From Helianthus annuus (taxonomy: Eukaryota; Streptophyta; Magnoliopsida; Asterales; Asteraceae): a stretch of DNA of 64,000 nucleotides. The notes under the pieces were generated by a model. It was not told the origin of the DNA. It saw nothing but the letters and a program-made list of their open reading frames with translations, and ran no database searches. The stretch spans positions 79,460,693 through 79,524,692 of the forward strand of contig NC_035449.2 in the NCBI RefSeq assembly GCF_002127325.2, written 5' to 3'. Below are positions 56,301 to 64,000 of this stretch, piece by piece (position 1 is the stretch's first letter; each line of letters starts with the position of its first letter). Both the position numbers and the translations under genes were made by a program.

Positions 56301-56873
56301 TCTTGTGGGCCTATACTTGTGGCGTGTCTGTTAATCTTGACTCGGTTTCTACATCGGGCCCTGAACGTACAACGAACATGTAAATCTGTATACAAGATTA
56401 TAAATATAATTGTCTCAAGTTATAAAAGATTAATTTTGCCTCTGTGCATTTTAATCAAAGTGTCAAAATAATTTGTGCATGGTGCATCTAAATCAATTTT
56501 TCCTAAACTCTTTTCAAATGAGCCAGTTGAGTGTATTTAACAGTGAAAACTGACGTATTTTCAAAAGTCTAAGTGACAGGTACAAGTACGTAATAGGCTG
56601 GAAGCTGCTCAGGACGTTAATAAGGAATCTTGCAAGTTCTAGGCGTTTAACGTCTGTAGAACAATGTTATAGATCCGCCTGTGGATCCCTTACTTTCCGT
56701 TGTAATACTTGGATATTACTTTTATTTCGGATTGTAATATATATATATATATATATCTTTTGCTTTCGCTGTGCATTTAAATATTGTGTGGTTGACTATA
56801 CTGTTGCCAACTACGTCACGGTAATCCCCCACCGGGCCCACCGGTGATACACGTGGAAATTCGGGGTGTGACA
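53385..56873 (+). repeat. Element Z 3' LTR (complete, 3,489 bp)
   Basis: TGTAACACCTCG...GGGGTGTGACA. Aligns base by base with 44954-48427 with scattered substitutions and a slightly longer (AT)n run at about 56737-56757. The GC-rich CGGGCCGCGTGAGCCC motif recurs. Confidence 0.96.
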
Positions 56874-57004
56874 GTGAGTATACCCAAATAGTTGTGAGGG
56901 GCTTTGTAACGAATTTCTGTGGTTTCAGTGGCCATTTGAGTGGCGTCTTTAGGAGCGGATGAAGAAGATGATTTTGATTTTGACTTCGACTTTGATTTCG
57001 TCAT
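56874..57004 (-). pseudogene. Element Y ORF, N-terminal part
   Basis: Start chosen at MTKSKSKSKSKSSSSSAPKD (57004); a longer frame opens 26 codons upstream but is less gag-like. Lys/Ser-rich start, then TEIRYKAPHNYLGIL, cut by element Z at codons for Leu-Thr. It continues at 44953 on the other side of Z in the same frame. Confidence 0.8.
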
Positions 57005-57082
57005 TTTGATGAGGAAGATCGAAGAATGTTTTTGTGAAGAAGAGTGGGAAACTGCTTTGAGAAGAGAATTTTTGGAATTCAA

Positions 57083-59050
57083 TTCGACAGTGTGAGCCCC
57101 TGTTTGGGTTTAATCAGGGTTTTATTTTAGGGAAAAAGTGAGTGCTGATGTGGCAGCGATTATAATGATCGGACGGCTAAAACCAGACCACGTGCCAACC
57201 CCTGATGAAAAAGTAAATAATGGAAGACAGTTGTTTTGAATGCCACTGATGAAACGAACATCAGTAGTTACAAAGGTAATAAATGAAGCAGTGGGTGATT
57301 TTTACCATCAGTGGATGCTTTTACTGCATCAGTGGATAGTATATCAGTGGATGAAACACTGATTTTGAACAACAATGTTTATCAAGGAAATGAGAGAATA
57401 GGGGTTGACTTTCAGCAGTGGACAGACTTTAAAGATCAGATGTTTGAGACACAACAGCAGTTTTTAAGGGAAGACAGTGGTAGATCACCTAATGAGAGAC
57501 CATTTATCATAACAACTGTTAGTGCAGCAGTGGTTGAGCTTTTGACAATTAATTTAAGCATCTGTTTGTTCAGATGTGGAGATTGATTTTGTTTTATGTA
57601 AAACACAGTATCATGTCCACCATCTGCTGAGCTCCAGAAATGCTATGCTTAACAAAATACATTTTAGATGTAGATTATCAAGTTTAAATTGTCAGCAGTT
57701 TTTCTTAGGAAATTATGTTCTAGGTTTGCCACATGTTCACTATTTCCTGACAGTGGTTTAGCATCCCAGACTTTTCTACTAAGGTTACTCATTTTGTGTC
57801 TAATTATTTGAACTAGAACATGAGTATCTCAGTAGTTCAAAAACAATTTTGCAATCAATTTTTGATCTGTGATAAACAAACTTGAGTTTGATATGACCTT
57901 GACATATGTACCATTTCCTTTTGATTTTATTTTTAGGGATAGTAACTTCACACAAAAATAAGAAAATTACATCCTGACCGGTGAGAAAACTTTTACTATC
58001 AAAAATGAGTAAAAGTACAAAATATATTATTCAGAAAAAAATGAAATAATATATCTGGTTTTATTTGAGAAAAACACCTTAAAAAAATAGTTAAAGGATG
58101 TTTTGAAAGTAACATCAAAAGGATCTGACAGCTTTTCAAGTAAGTTCACAATCATATCATCTTCAAGTTTTATGATCACTGTTTGGGATCATTTTCTTAT
58201 CAATTGATTATAAAATCCTTTTCTACGTTCAATCACTGGGATACTAATTTTACCTGAACTTTTCCTGAATTAATGAATGCACACGGTTGCATGATGACCA
58301 TTGTTTCTCAACTTTGGACTCTTGAGTGTTTTGGATTTATACTCTTTTCTTTTGACTTCAAAAGTTTTGAGATAAACACACTTTTGAGTTTTTGTAATTT
58401 TTCTTCTTCCCTTTTTACCCTTCCCATTCATAAGTAATAAAATACTTACTGGGAGGTTTTCAATGAAAGAATACTCAATCCAAAATCATTTTCAGCAATG
58501 TTTTGAGAGATCTGGCCACATTTGTACATGTTTTATTACCAATTCTCACATTACGTATGATTTGGACTGTTTAGACCCTAGTTTTTCTTAATGTGTTTTG
58601 ACAGTGTTGATTTGGTCCTTTTGAGGATTCTCAACCTGCCTTCTAACACATAAGATTTCATGACTAAAATTTTATTTCCCTCTTTCTAAGTTAGCAAAAC
58701 ACTAATATTTATTGTGAACATAGGTTTTGTTAATCTGAGGTTCATACTTTAGCATAAAACATGATAAAATCATCACAAATTCCATAACAACAGTTGAAAT
58801 CAATTTTGAATGAAGATAGTCATACATAGTTGCCAGACATGTTGTCAGATCTGAGAACTATGAGTGATTTGAGCATGACATCACTTGTTATTTGAAATTT
58901 GTGAATCTTATGACAACTTGGTTGTTTTACAGAGTATCTGGTTCATCATTTTGAACATGATTTCTCATTGCTCTGTTTTTCAACTAAATACAATCAACCT
59001 TAGTATCAATGAATTTTGAGCTGAACTGTTATGTCAAATTGACTGTCCAG
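57083..59050 (-). other. Element Y leader, rich in CAGTGG/CATCAG motifs
   Basis: A ~2-kb untranslated leader between primer site and ORF. ATCAGTGGAT-type motifs occur four or five times between 57240 and 57365 (plus strand), and CAGCAGT/CAGTGG recurs to ~57540. The remainder is AT-rich without ORFs. Confidence 0.6.
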
Positions 59051-59062
59051 GCTCTGATACCA
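59051..59062 (-). promoter_or_regulatory. Element Y primer binding site (initiator Met tRNA)
   Basis: Minus strand TGGTATCAGAGC, two bases after the 5' LTR end; a perfect 12-base match to the plant initiator-tRNA site. Confidence 0.93.
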
Positions 59063-59064
59063 AT

Positions 59065-59871
59065 TGTTAGGATCGAAGGCTGTCATGATTGTGCTTGTTT
59101 GTATAATTTTTACATTCAGAGTATATGAAATGATGTAAAGTGCAGCGGAATTGGATACAAACTTTGTAAACACAATCAAAGGAGAGAATAGTATGATAAA
59201 CAATTGCTTCACATTAAGTCGAATGATTACAATGAAAATCAAAAGATTACAAGCATGCTTACAATACTAAGCTCCCCCTCAGCCTGATACTCCAAGGTTG
59301 GTTGCACAAGATGAAAGGATTGGACTGGAGAAGAAAAATCCACTCAGTCAATCAAATGTAACAGTACATGATACTGCTCCATTTATAGGCAAACCAAACC
59401 ACTGAGGCATCTCAGCTGACGTCACCATGATAGTGACATCTAACAACCTAACAACCTATAAACACTGTTCTATACAAACTACTGATGTTTAACAACTGAT
59501 TATAAGTACAATATAAAACAAGAGAAAACTACTGCTTCACGTTCCACTGTTGTAGCCTGAGCACTGATGTTGAGCATCAGTGCTTTCTTCAAAGGTGATC
59601 AGTCTTTTGAATGGGCAGTGCTTGTGTCTTCAACAGTACTTAGGAAACAACAGTAGATAGAGCAACAGTATTTGTCTTCAGCAGTCTTTAGAGTTTCATC
59701 AGTGTTTGGTTCATCAGTTGTTCTAGTGAGCAGTACTTAAGATCCATCAGCTGTTAGATTACCACTGTCAAGGGGAAAGCCTAGTGTAAACAACTGCTTA
59801 TTTTGAGTCCATTATTTTGATCCGGTTTTGGCTTTCATTATCTGTTCCTCTGGTAGGGTTCAATTCCAACA
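59065..59871 (-). repeat. Element Y 5' LTR
   Basis: 807 bp, TGTTAGGATCG...CAATTCCAACA; one terminal base has drifted relative to the partner. The hairpin AGCACTGATG-TTGAG-CATCAGTGCT is conserved at 59560-59584. Confidence 0.94.
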
Positions 59872-59876
59872 GTGTC

Positions 59877-60970
59877 CATGTACGGTATCGGGTCAGGTTG
59901 TTGAAGAGACATCGTGTACATGGCCTGTTCTATATCCGTAGGAGCATAAGCAGCGTGGAGCCCGTGAGTGGGCCTCGGCCCAAGAAGACCTTGTGAGCCC
60001 GAAGAGTGGGGCTGTTGTTTACTGTTGGAGGTGAGGTAAGGTCAAGGTGGCGGAGTCCATGGGGAGTATTGAGGGGACTGTGGAGGTGGATACCCGGACC
60101 AAGAATTCATCCAGGGGGCGTATGGGGGTGGCTGCCAGTAGGAGTTAGGGTGCGGGTAACGTGACCGGTCAGAAGAACCGCGGCCGCGGCCATGGCCTCG
60201 AGACATGCCACGTCCCCGGGAGTAGTCGGAGCGGTAGGGCTGCTGTGGTGACTCGGTATTGGGTGGTGCGCGGCTGGTGGTGGTGTTTAATGCGGTGACT
60301 GTTTTAGACGCAACCAGTGCTTGTTCAGCTTTACGGGTCTCGACCTGGATAAGTTTGGAGCGGGCGGTGTAGAAGGATGGCAGGGGTTCTTGTTGTTGGA
60401 GGATAGTAGCAATCCCTTCGTATGATTCATTGAGGCCCGCAATCAACTGTAACACGAGACGCTCGTTATCAACCGGTGCATTGATGTTGGCTAATTGATC
60501 TGCCAGAACCTTGAGTTCTTGGCAGTAGGCAGAAACCGAAGGGAATGCGTCCAGGCGAGTGTTAGAGAACTTATGCATGAGGTGAATGGCTCTGGCACTT
60601 TTGTTTTCCTGAAAAAGATTTTCAATGGCACTCCAAGCTTCATAGGCAGTCGATGTCTTGTTGATGATATTTTGGAGAAGGTCATTCGAAATTGTGCTAT
60701 AGATCCACTGTAAAACTATCACGTCAAGTCGTTCCCAGTCATCAGCGGGTTTGGGTAGGTCAGAAGAGGAGGAGGTTTCGGTGAGAGGTGGTCAAACACG
60801 AGAAAAGCTTTGCACTGTATTTTGAAGAGTGTGGCCCAGGAATTGTACTGTGAAGATTCAATCTCCAAAGTTATGGGGATTAGGTTGTGGATGTTGGAAA
60901 CTGTGGTAGCCGGATGGAGTTTAGAGTCGGCTAGGGGAGCAACAGATGAAGTCATGGCTGATGTTGTCAT
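59877..60970 (-). pseudogene. Ty1/copia gag and protease start (element Q)
   Basis: Starts MTTSAMTSSVAPLADSKLHP (60970). A conserved N-terminal motif (ITLEIESSQYNSWATLFKIQ) is followed by a frameshift near 60750, then the UBN2-type gag domain (VLQWIYSTISNDLLQNI, AYEAWSAIENLFQENKSARA, MHKFSNTRLDAFPSVSAYCQ, LVLQLIAGLNESYEGIATIL). An Arg/Gly-rich RNA-binding stretch (RGRGMSRGHGRGRG) stands in for a zinc knuckle. A TGA near 60042 replaces a sense codon. The frame continues to PIPYMD, whose Asp-Thr codons are cut by element Y's target duplication. Confidence 0.87.
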
Positions 60971-61096
60971 CGTTGCAGGGGAGGGGTTATGCAGGGATCG
61001 AACAGAGGTATGGAGAAGAAAGGAAGAGGCCGACGGTGAAGGGTGGGGAGAGAGGGATGTCGGCGATGTAGGGTTAGAAGGAGGTGGGTATCTGGA

Positions 61097-61108
61097 CTCA
61101 TGATACCA
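61097..61108 (-). promoter_or_regulatory. Element Q primer binding site (initiator Met tRNA-like)
   Basis: Minus strand TGGTATCATGAG directly follows the LTR. It matches TGGTATCA of the initiator-tRNA site and then diverges (TGAG for GAGC). Confidence 0.8.
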
Positions 61109-61239
61109 TGATAGAAGTAATAGGTTCGATGCCCTCTCTCATTCATTTTTGTGTATTTATAATTACATTTAGAATCTCTAATTTAGGATAGAGATCAATA
61201 CAAATCAATACAAATATATGAAATATTCACTTGCTATTA
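61109..61239 (-). repeat. Element Q 5' LTR (131 bp)
   Basis: Identical to 36974-37104 except one C/T difference, as read by eye. Confidence 0.95.
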
Positions 61240-63712
61240 AAATAGATCTATATATTCATGCTACAAAGTATGGCAAATAACTGTTTTGTATGTTTAGGAA
61301 TCAAATAGAACATGTCAGTTTCTCCAAAATAGTTGATGGGATACAACAAAATCTACTGATACAATTTTGATTAAGTTGTAAAGATAAATTCTTCTAAAAA
61401 ATACAACATTGAAATAAGAAGTAAGAAATAGAATGGTTGTACATTATCAAATAGGAAGTAAAACCATCCAATCAATTGAATAAAAATGAGTTTAGTATCT
61501 ATAAAATAAGAAAGTCAACTTTTGATATCGATGAATATTATTTGAAGAAAAAGGGCTTTGATGGGGTTGGATTTGATACAACTCTTCAAGTGATGATTAT
61601 AATGCAAGAATGGATTTGATAAGTGAGAAAAATGAAATGCCAAAAGATTAACCAAATCAAGTTGTGTTATCGAAAGAAAGGCATTATGGCGGATCTTGAC
61701 CTATTAAATAGGGTAGGGGCGAAAGTTAGTTTTTCGGTAAAATTTACACTACGATGCGAAAATACAGGAGGGGCCGGGGCACCCCTGGTCCACACTAAGC
61801 TCCGCCCATGGCAGGATTGGCCATTGTAAAGAATGTAAAATAATGAGTTTTGAATCAAAAGGAATCAAGTAAAGTAAATATGAAACAATGCAAATCTTTG
61901 TCACAACATGTGTATGAAAAACAAAAGGCCAAACTAGCAGATGAATCTTTAAAATTACCAAAACATCAAAACCGAAACATGTAAATCTCAAACTAACGAT
62001 TCTTTTGAATGGTTGATTGACATTAAGTAGAGGGTTTGGGGGAAACCGAAAACTTAGATAACAAGAGCGAAGGATGCGATATTCTAGAGGTGGACAGACC
62101 GTTTTTTTTTTTTTTTTTAAACTAGATTGGGTTTTAAAACCAGTTCTGATTTGGTCGACAAAGTTAAAACCGGATTAAACCCAAACCGGTTTTAAATGGA
62201 AATTGTTGTTTGTGGATGTTGATATTCACTTACAATTGCGATCGCAGCCATGGCAGATTTGGGCAAAACAAGTTCCATTGCAACATATCTGAGTCTTCGT
62301 TCCACACCAGACGCAAATTTATATTCGATCATGTAGATGTTTGTTAATTGGAATGAATAGATTTTTTGAATTACGGCATTGTGGTGTACTCTCTTTTCAG
62401 GTTTCTAGCTCCTGGCTAGAACCTATTGTTTTATGATATTGAGTTTATTTTATATACTTAATTTTACTGATTATTATGCTAAACAAAACTTAGTAATCGA
62501 AACAAGGTTTAATATTTGTTAGGTTACAGACACTCGATAGAAGGGAGACATCACACAATGTTCTTTGGGGACAGTTTGATATAACTATTTGCAAAGCAAA
62601 AATAAAAAATGTAATATGATATCACTAATAGCTCTTGTGCCAACTTTGTTTTGGAATATGGTATAGTAATGATTTGTGATTTTGAATTATGAGACTGAGT
62701 GTTCGAGTCCATTGATGGACAACATAGATTTAGGGGTATATGCGCATTTGTTCTAAAATAAATAAACAAAAGTAAAAAAAAAAAAATCCTAATAAAATAT
62801 ATTTAAATGCTAAATTGTAGTTTTACACCCAATGGTTGATCCCCGTAGACTTCAAATATATCTCAGTGTTCTTTGCTGTTGGACATGCACATTTTATTAA
62901 CAGTTTCTATGATTCTTGGATGTACGTGCCTCATCTAGCTCCCCCGCTAGTTTGAATCAAATTGTTCAAAGTACAATTGGTGTGTTGTTAATCATTTGTT
63001 ATATTTGATAATCGTTTATTGGTGCATTGTTATCGTCATTTTGCGTGTACACTATGCGCTCTGTTACTTTGGCTAGGTTTCGATCCAGTGTATGTAATCA
63101 CAAAGAAGTGTATGTGTATATAGAGAGAGATGGAGAGGGGCCGAGAAACATTTTTGAACTAAATGTGGCACATAATTTTTTTAAAGAGACGAATTGCACA
63201 CCGCCTGTCCGAATACTGACCATTGTATAAACCCAATTTCCCCTTAACGATTTTAGAAACATCTCTTCCAATACTTTGATTTATCGTTTGTTGATAAAGA
63301 ATTCTATTCCATAAATGATATTGTAAGCACGTTTCATTTCCAAAAAAACGAGATCAAGACTTAGAAGATTCTTATAGAGCAGTGGTCACTATTAGTAAGT
63401 TTAGTTCTAGTGAAACGTTGTAACGGTGATCTCTAACAACTTAGAGAGAAGATTCTTATAGACAAACTCTCAATTGAAGAACGCAAAATGAATTTGTTAA
63501 CATACACCCGAATCAATGACATATTTTAATTTCTTATATTTACTTGCAAATTTTACAAGACTTCTAAGAGTTCAAAACAAAAGTAGTTAAATAACAAAAT
63601 TTGGAAATAACCCCTTATCATACCCATTTTACTGTAAGTTCTTATTAAGCATTTGTACAACAAATCTTACAATATATACAACAAATCAACCGGTTACTAC
63701 TATTATGTTGAA
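61240..63712. other. AT-rich region, no gene supported
   Basis: No frame or RNA gene I can defend. About 61690-61825 holds a transposon-like phrase (GGAGGGGCCGGGGCACCCCT ... CACTAAGCTCCGCCC). About 62101-62200 holds an 18-base T run followed by repeated AAACCGG/CCGGTTTTAAA, like the repeats at 8457-8752. A (AG)n stretch at 63122-63138 is followed by an unremarkable sequence. Confidence 0.45.
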
Positions 63713-64000
63713 AGTGTGAGGTTCATTAGGGAACACTAAAAAGTGGAGAACAGTGGGGAACCGATTCAAACGAACTCCGATTTGACTCATTTCAGCGGCG
63801 TGGGAACCGGCTCGTCGAACCCTAGCTAGGATCTCTTAACGCTAAACCCTAAATATATTAGGGTTTGGCTTTTAGGGTTTAGCTTTAGGGTTTAGCTTTA
63901 GGGTTTAGGGTTTAGCTTTAGGGTTTAGCCTTTAGGGTTTAGCTTTTAGGGTTTATAGTTTAGATTTTACAGTTTAACTTAGGTTTTAGCCTTATTTTTT
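63713..64000 (-). repeat. Second telomere-like repeat element (cut by window end)
   Basis: GGTTCATTAGGGAACACTAA and AGGATCTCTTAACGCTAAACCC lead into at least eight copies of TTTAGGGTTTAGC from 63860 to the edge. This is the same degenerate telomere-like unit as at 5115-5500, on the other strand. An inverted CTAAACCCTAAATATATTAGGGTTT junction at 63842-63865 marks the turn. The right arm is outside the window. Confidence 0.8.

Larger units (their letters stand above)
44954..56873 (+). mobile_element. Element Z: gag-only gypsy element with 3.49-kb LTRs
   Basis: LTRs at 44954-48427 and 53385-56873 flank a 4.96-kb interior. The right flank begins GTGAG. The left flank ends ...GAAGGTG, followed by an LTR lacking its first ~15 bases. 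If the target was GTGAG, removing Z gives GAAG-GTGAG-TATACCC, which restores element Y's frame (LGIL-TFDTIVDT on the minus strand). Interior order: Met-type primer site, two gag/zinc-knuckle ORFs, ~1.6 kb without coding capacity, polypurine tract. No pol is found. By eye ~40 differences separate the LTRs, fewer per base than for Y, which fits Z being younger. Confidence 0.93.
40331..59871 (-). mobile_element. Element Y: non-autonomous LTR element with ~1,000-codon ORF
   Basis: LTRs of 805 and 807 bp (40331-41135, 59065-59871), ending TG...CA, differ at roughly a dozen sites by eye. Target duplication GTGTC is perfect (40326-40330, 59872-59876). On the minus strand: Met-type primer site TGGTATCAGAGC, a ~2-kb leader, a long gag-like reading frame, and polypurine tract CCAGGGGGAGAT against the 3' LTR. 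No protease, RT, RNase H or integrase is seen, so it is non-autonomous. Element Z (44954-56873) sits inside its ORF. Without Z it is about 7.6 kb. Confidence 0.93.
36974..61239 (-). mobile_element. Element Q: Ty1/copia retrotransposon, split by nested insertions
   Basis: Very short LTRs (131 bp) at both ends differ at one position by eye (C/T in CATTCATTYTTG). Minus-strand order is 5' LTR (61239-61109), Met-type primer site, gag, protease start | element Y | protease remainder, integrase, RT-RNase H, polypurine tract, 3' LTR (37104-36974). The flanks are A-rich (AAAAA left, AAATA right), so the target duplication is uncertain. Its own coding length without Y is about 4.7 kb, normal for copia. 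RT-RNase H is still one open frame, while gag and integrase carry frameshifts. Confidence 0.95.

Overview
The window is plant nuclear DNA, most likely a large, transposon-rich eudicot genome. The style of the Ty3/gypsy and Ty1/copia proteins and LTRs suggests Asteraceae, but that is an inference from familiarity, not a search result. I find no intact ordinary protein-coding host gene. Nearly everything is LTR retrotransposon in nested layers, plus a Helitron, MITEs, SINEs, a LINE tail and telomere-like repeats. The only convincing host loci are two paralogous clusters of C/D-box snoRNA genes.

Layout, left part (1-15.3 kb). A gypsy LTR end abuts a broken gypsy RT-RNase H-integrase (1-4.2 kb). 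Next come a (TA)n tract, a ~970-bp foldback element with a telomere-like core (4.8-5.8 kb), a second foldback MITE (7.0-7.5 kb) and several local tandem duplications. A ~5.05-kb solo-LTR-like unit (10225-15276) is split by a 1.9-kb Helitron on the minus strand, which carries exon-like gene fragments. One of these matches the alanine/glutamate-glyoxylate aminotransferase family.

Middle (15.5-36.8 kb). A tRNA-derived SINE with a 14-bp target duplication is followed by snoRNA cluster 1 (16.2-18.1 kb), with three snoRNAs and a decayed second copy. Then come a Tourist-like MITE, a TPR-like gene scrap, and a copia pol pseudogene (21.0-22.5 and 29.5-30.9 kb). Pol is split by 'element X' (22540-29529), a non-autonomous Athila-like gypsy element with a tRNA-Asp primer site and 5-bp target duplication GTTAC. 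Two further X-family LTRs flank this block. snoRNA cluster 2 lies at 32.7-33.4 kb with a telo-box/Site II/TATA promoter. A SINE and a LINE 3' end follow.

Right part (37.0-64.0 kb). A three-level nest is readable base by base. Copia 'element Q' (36974-61239, minus strand, 131-bp LTRs) was hit by 'element Y' (40331-59871, target duplication GTGTC) inside the codons of its protease active-site Asp-Thr. Y is a non-autonomous LTR element, minus strand, with a ~1,000-aa ORF that lacks pol. Y's own ORF was then hit by 'element Z' (44954-56873, plus strand). Z is a gypsy-type element with ~3.49-kb LTRs, two gag/zinc-knuckle ORFs and no pol. Removing Z at an inferred GTGAG target restores Y's reading frame. 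The window ends in a second telomere-like repeat tract.

How the parts work together. X, Y and Z all lack reverse transcriptase and integrase yet keep LTRs, primer sites and polypurine tracts, so each must have been moved by enzymes supplied in trans. The snoRNA clusters probably yield polycistronic precursors that guide 2'-O-methylation of 25S and 18S rRNA.
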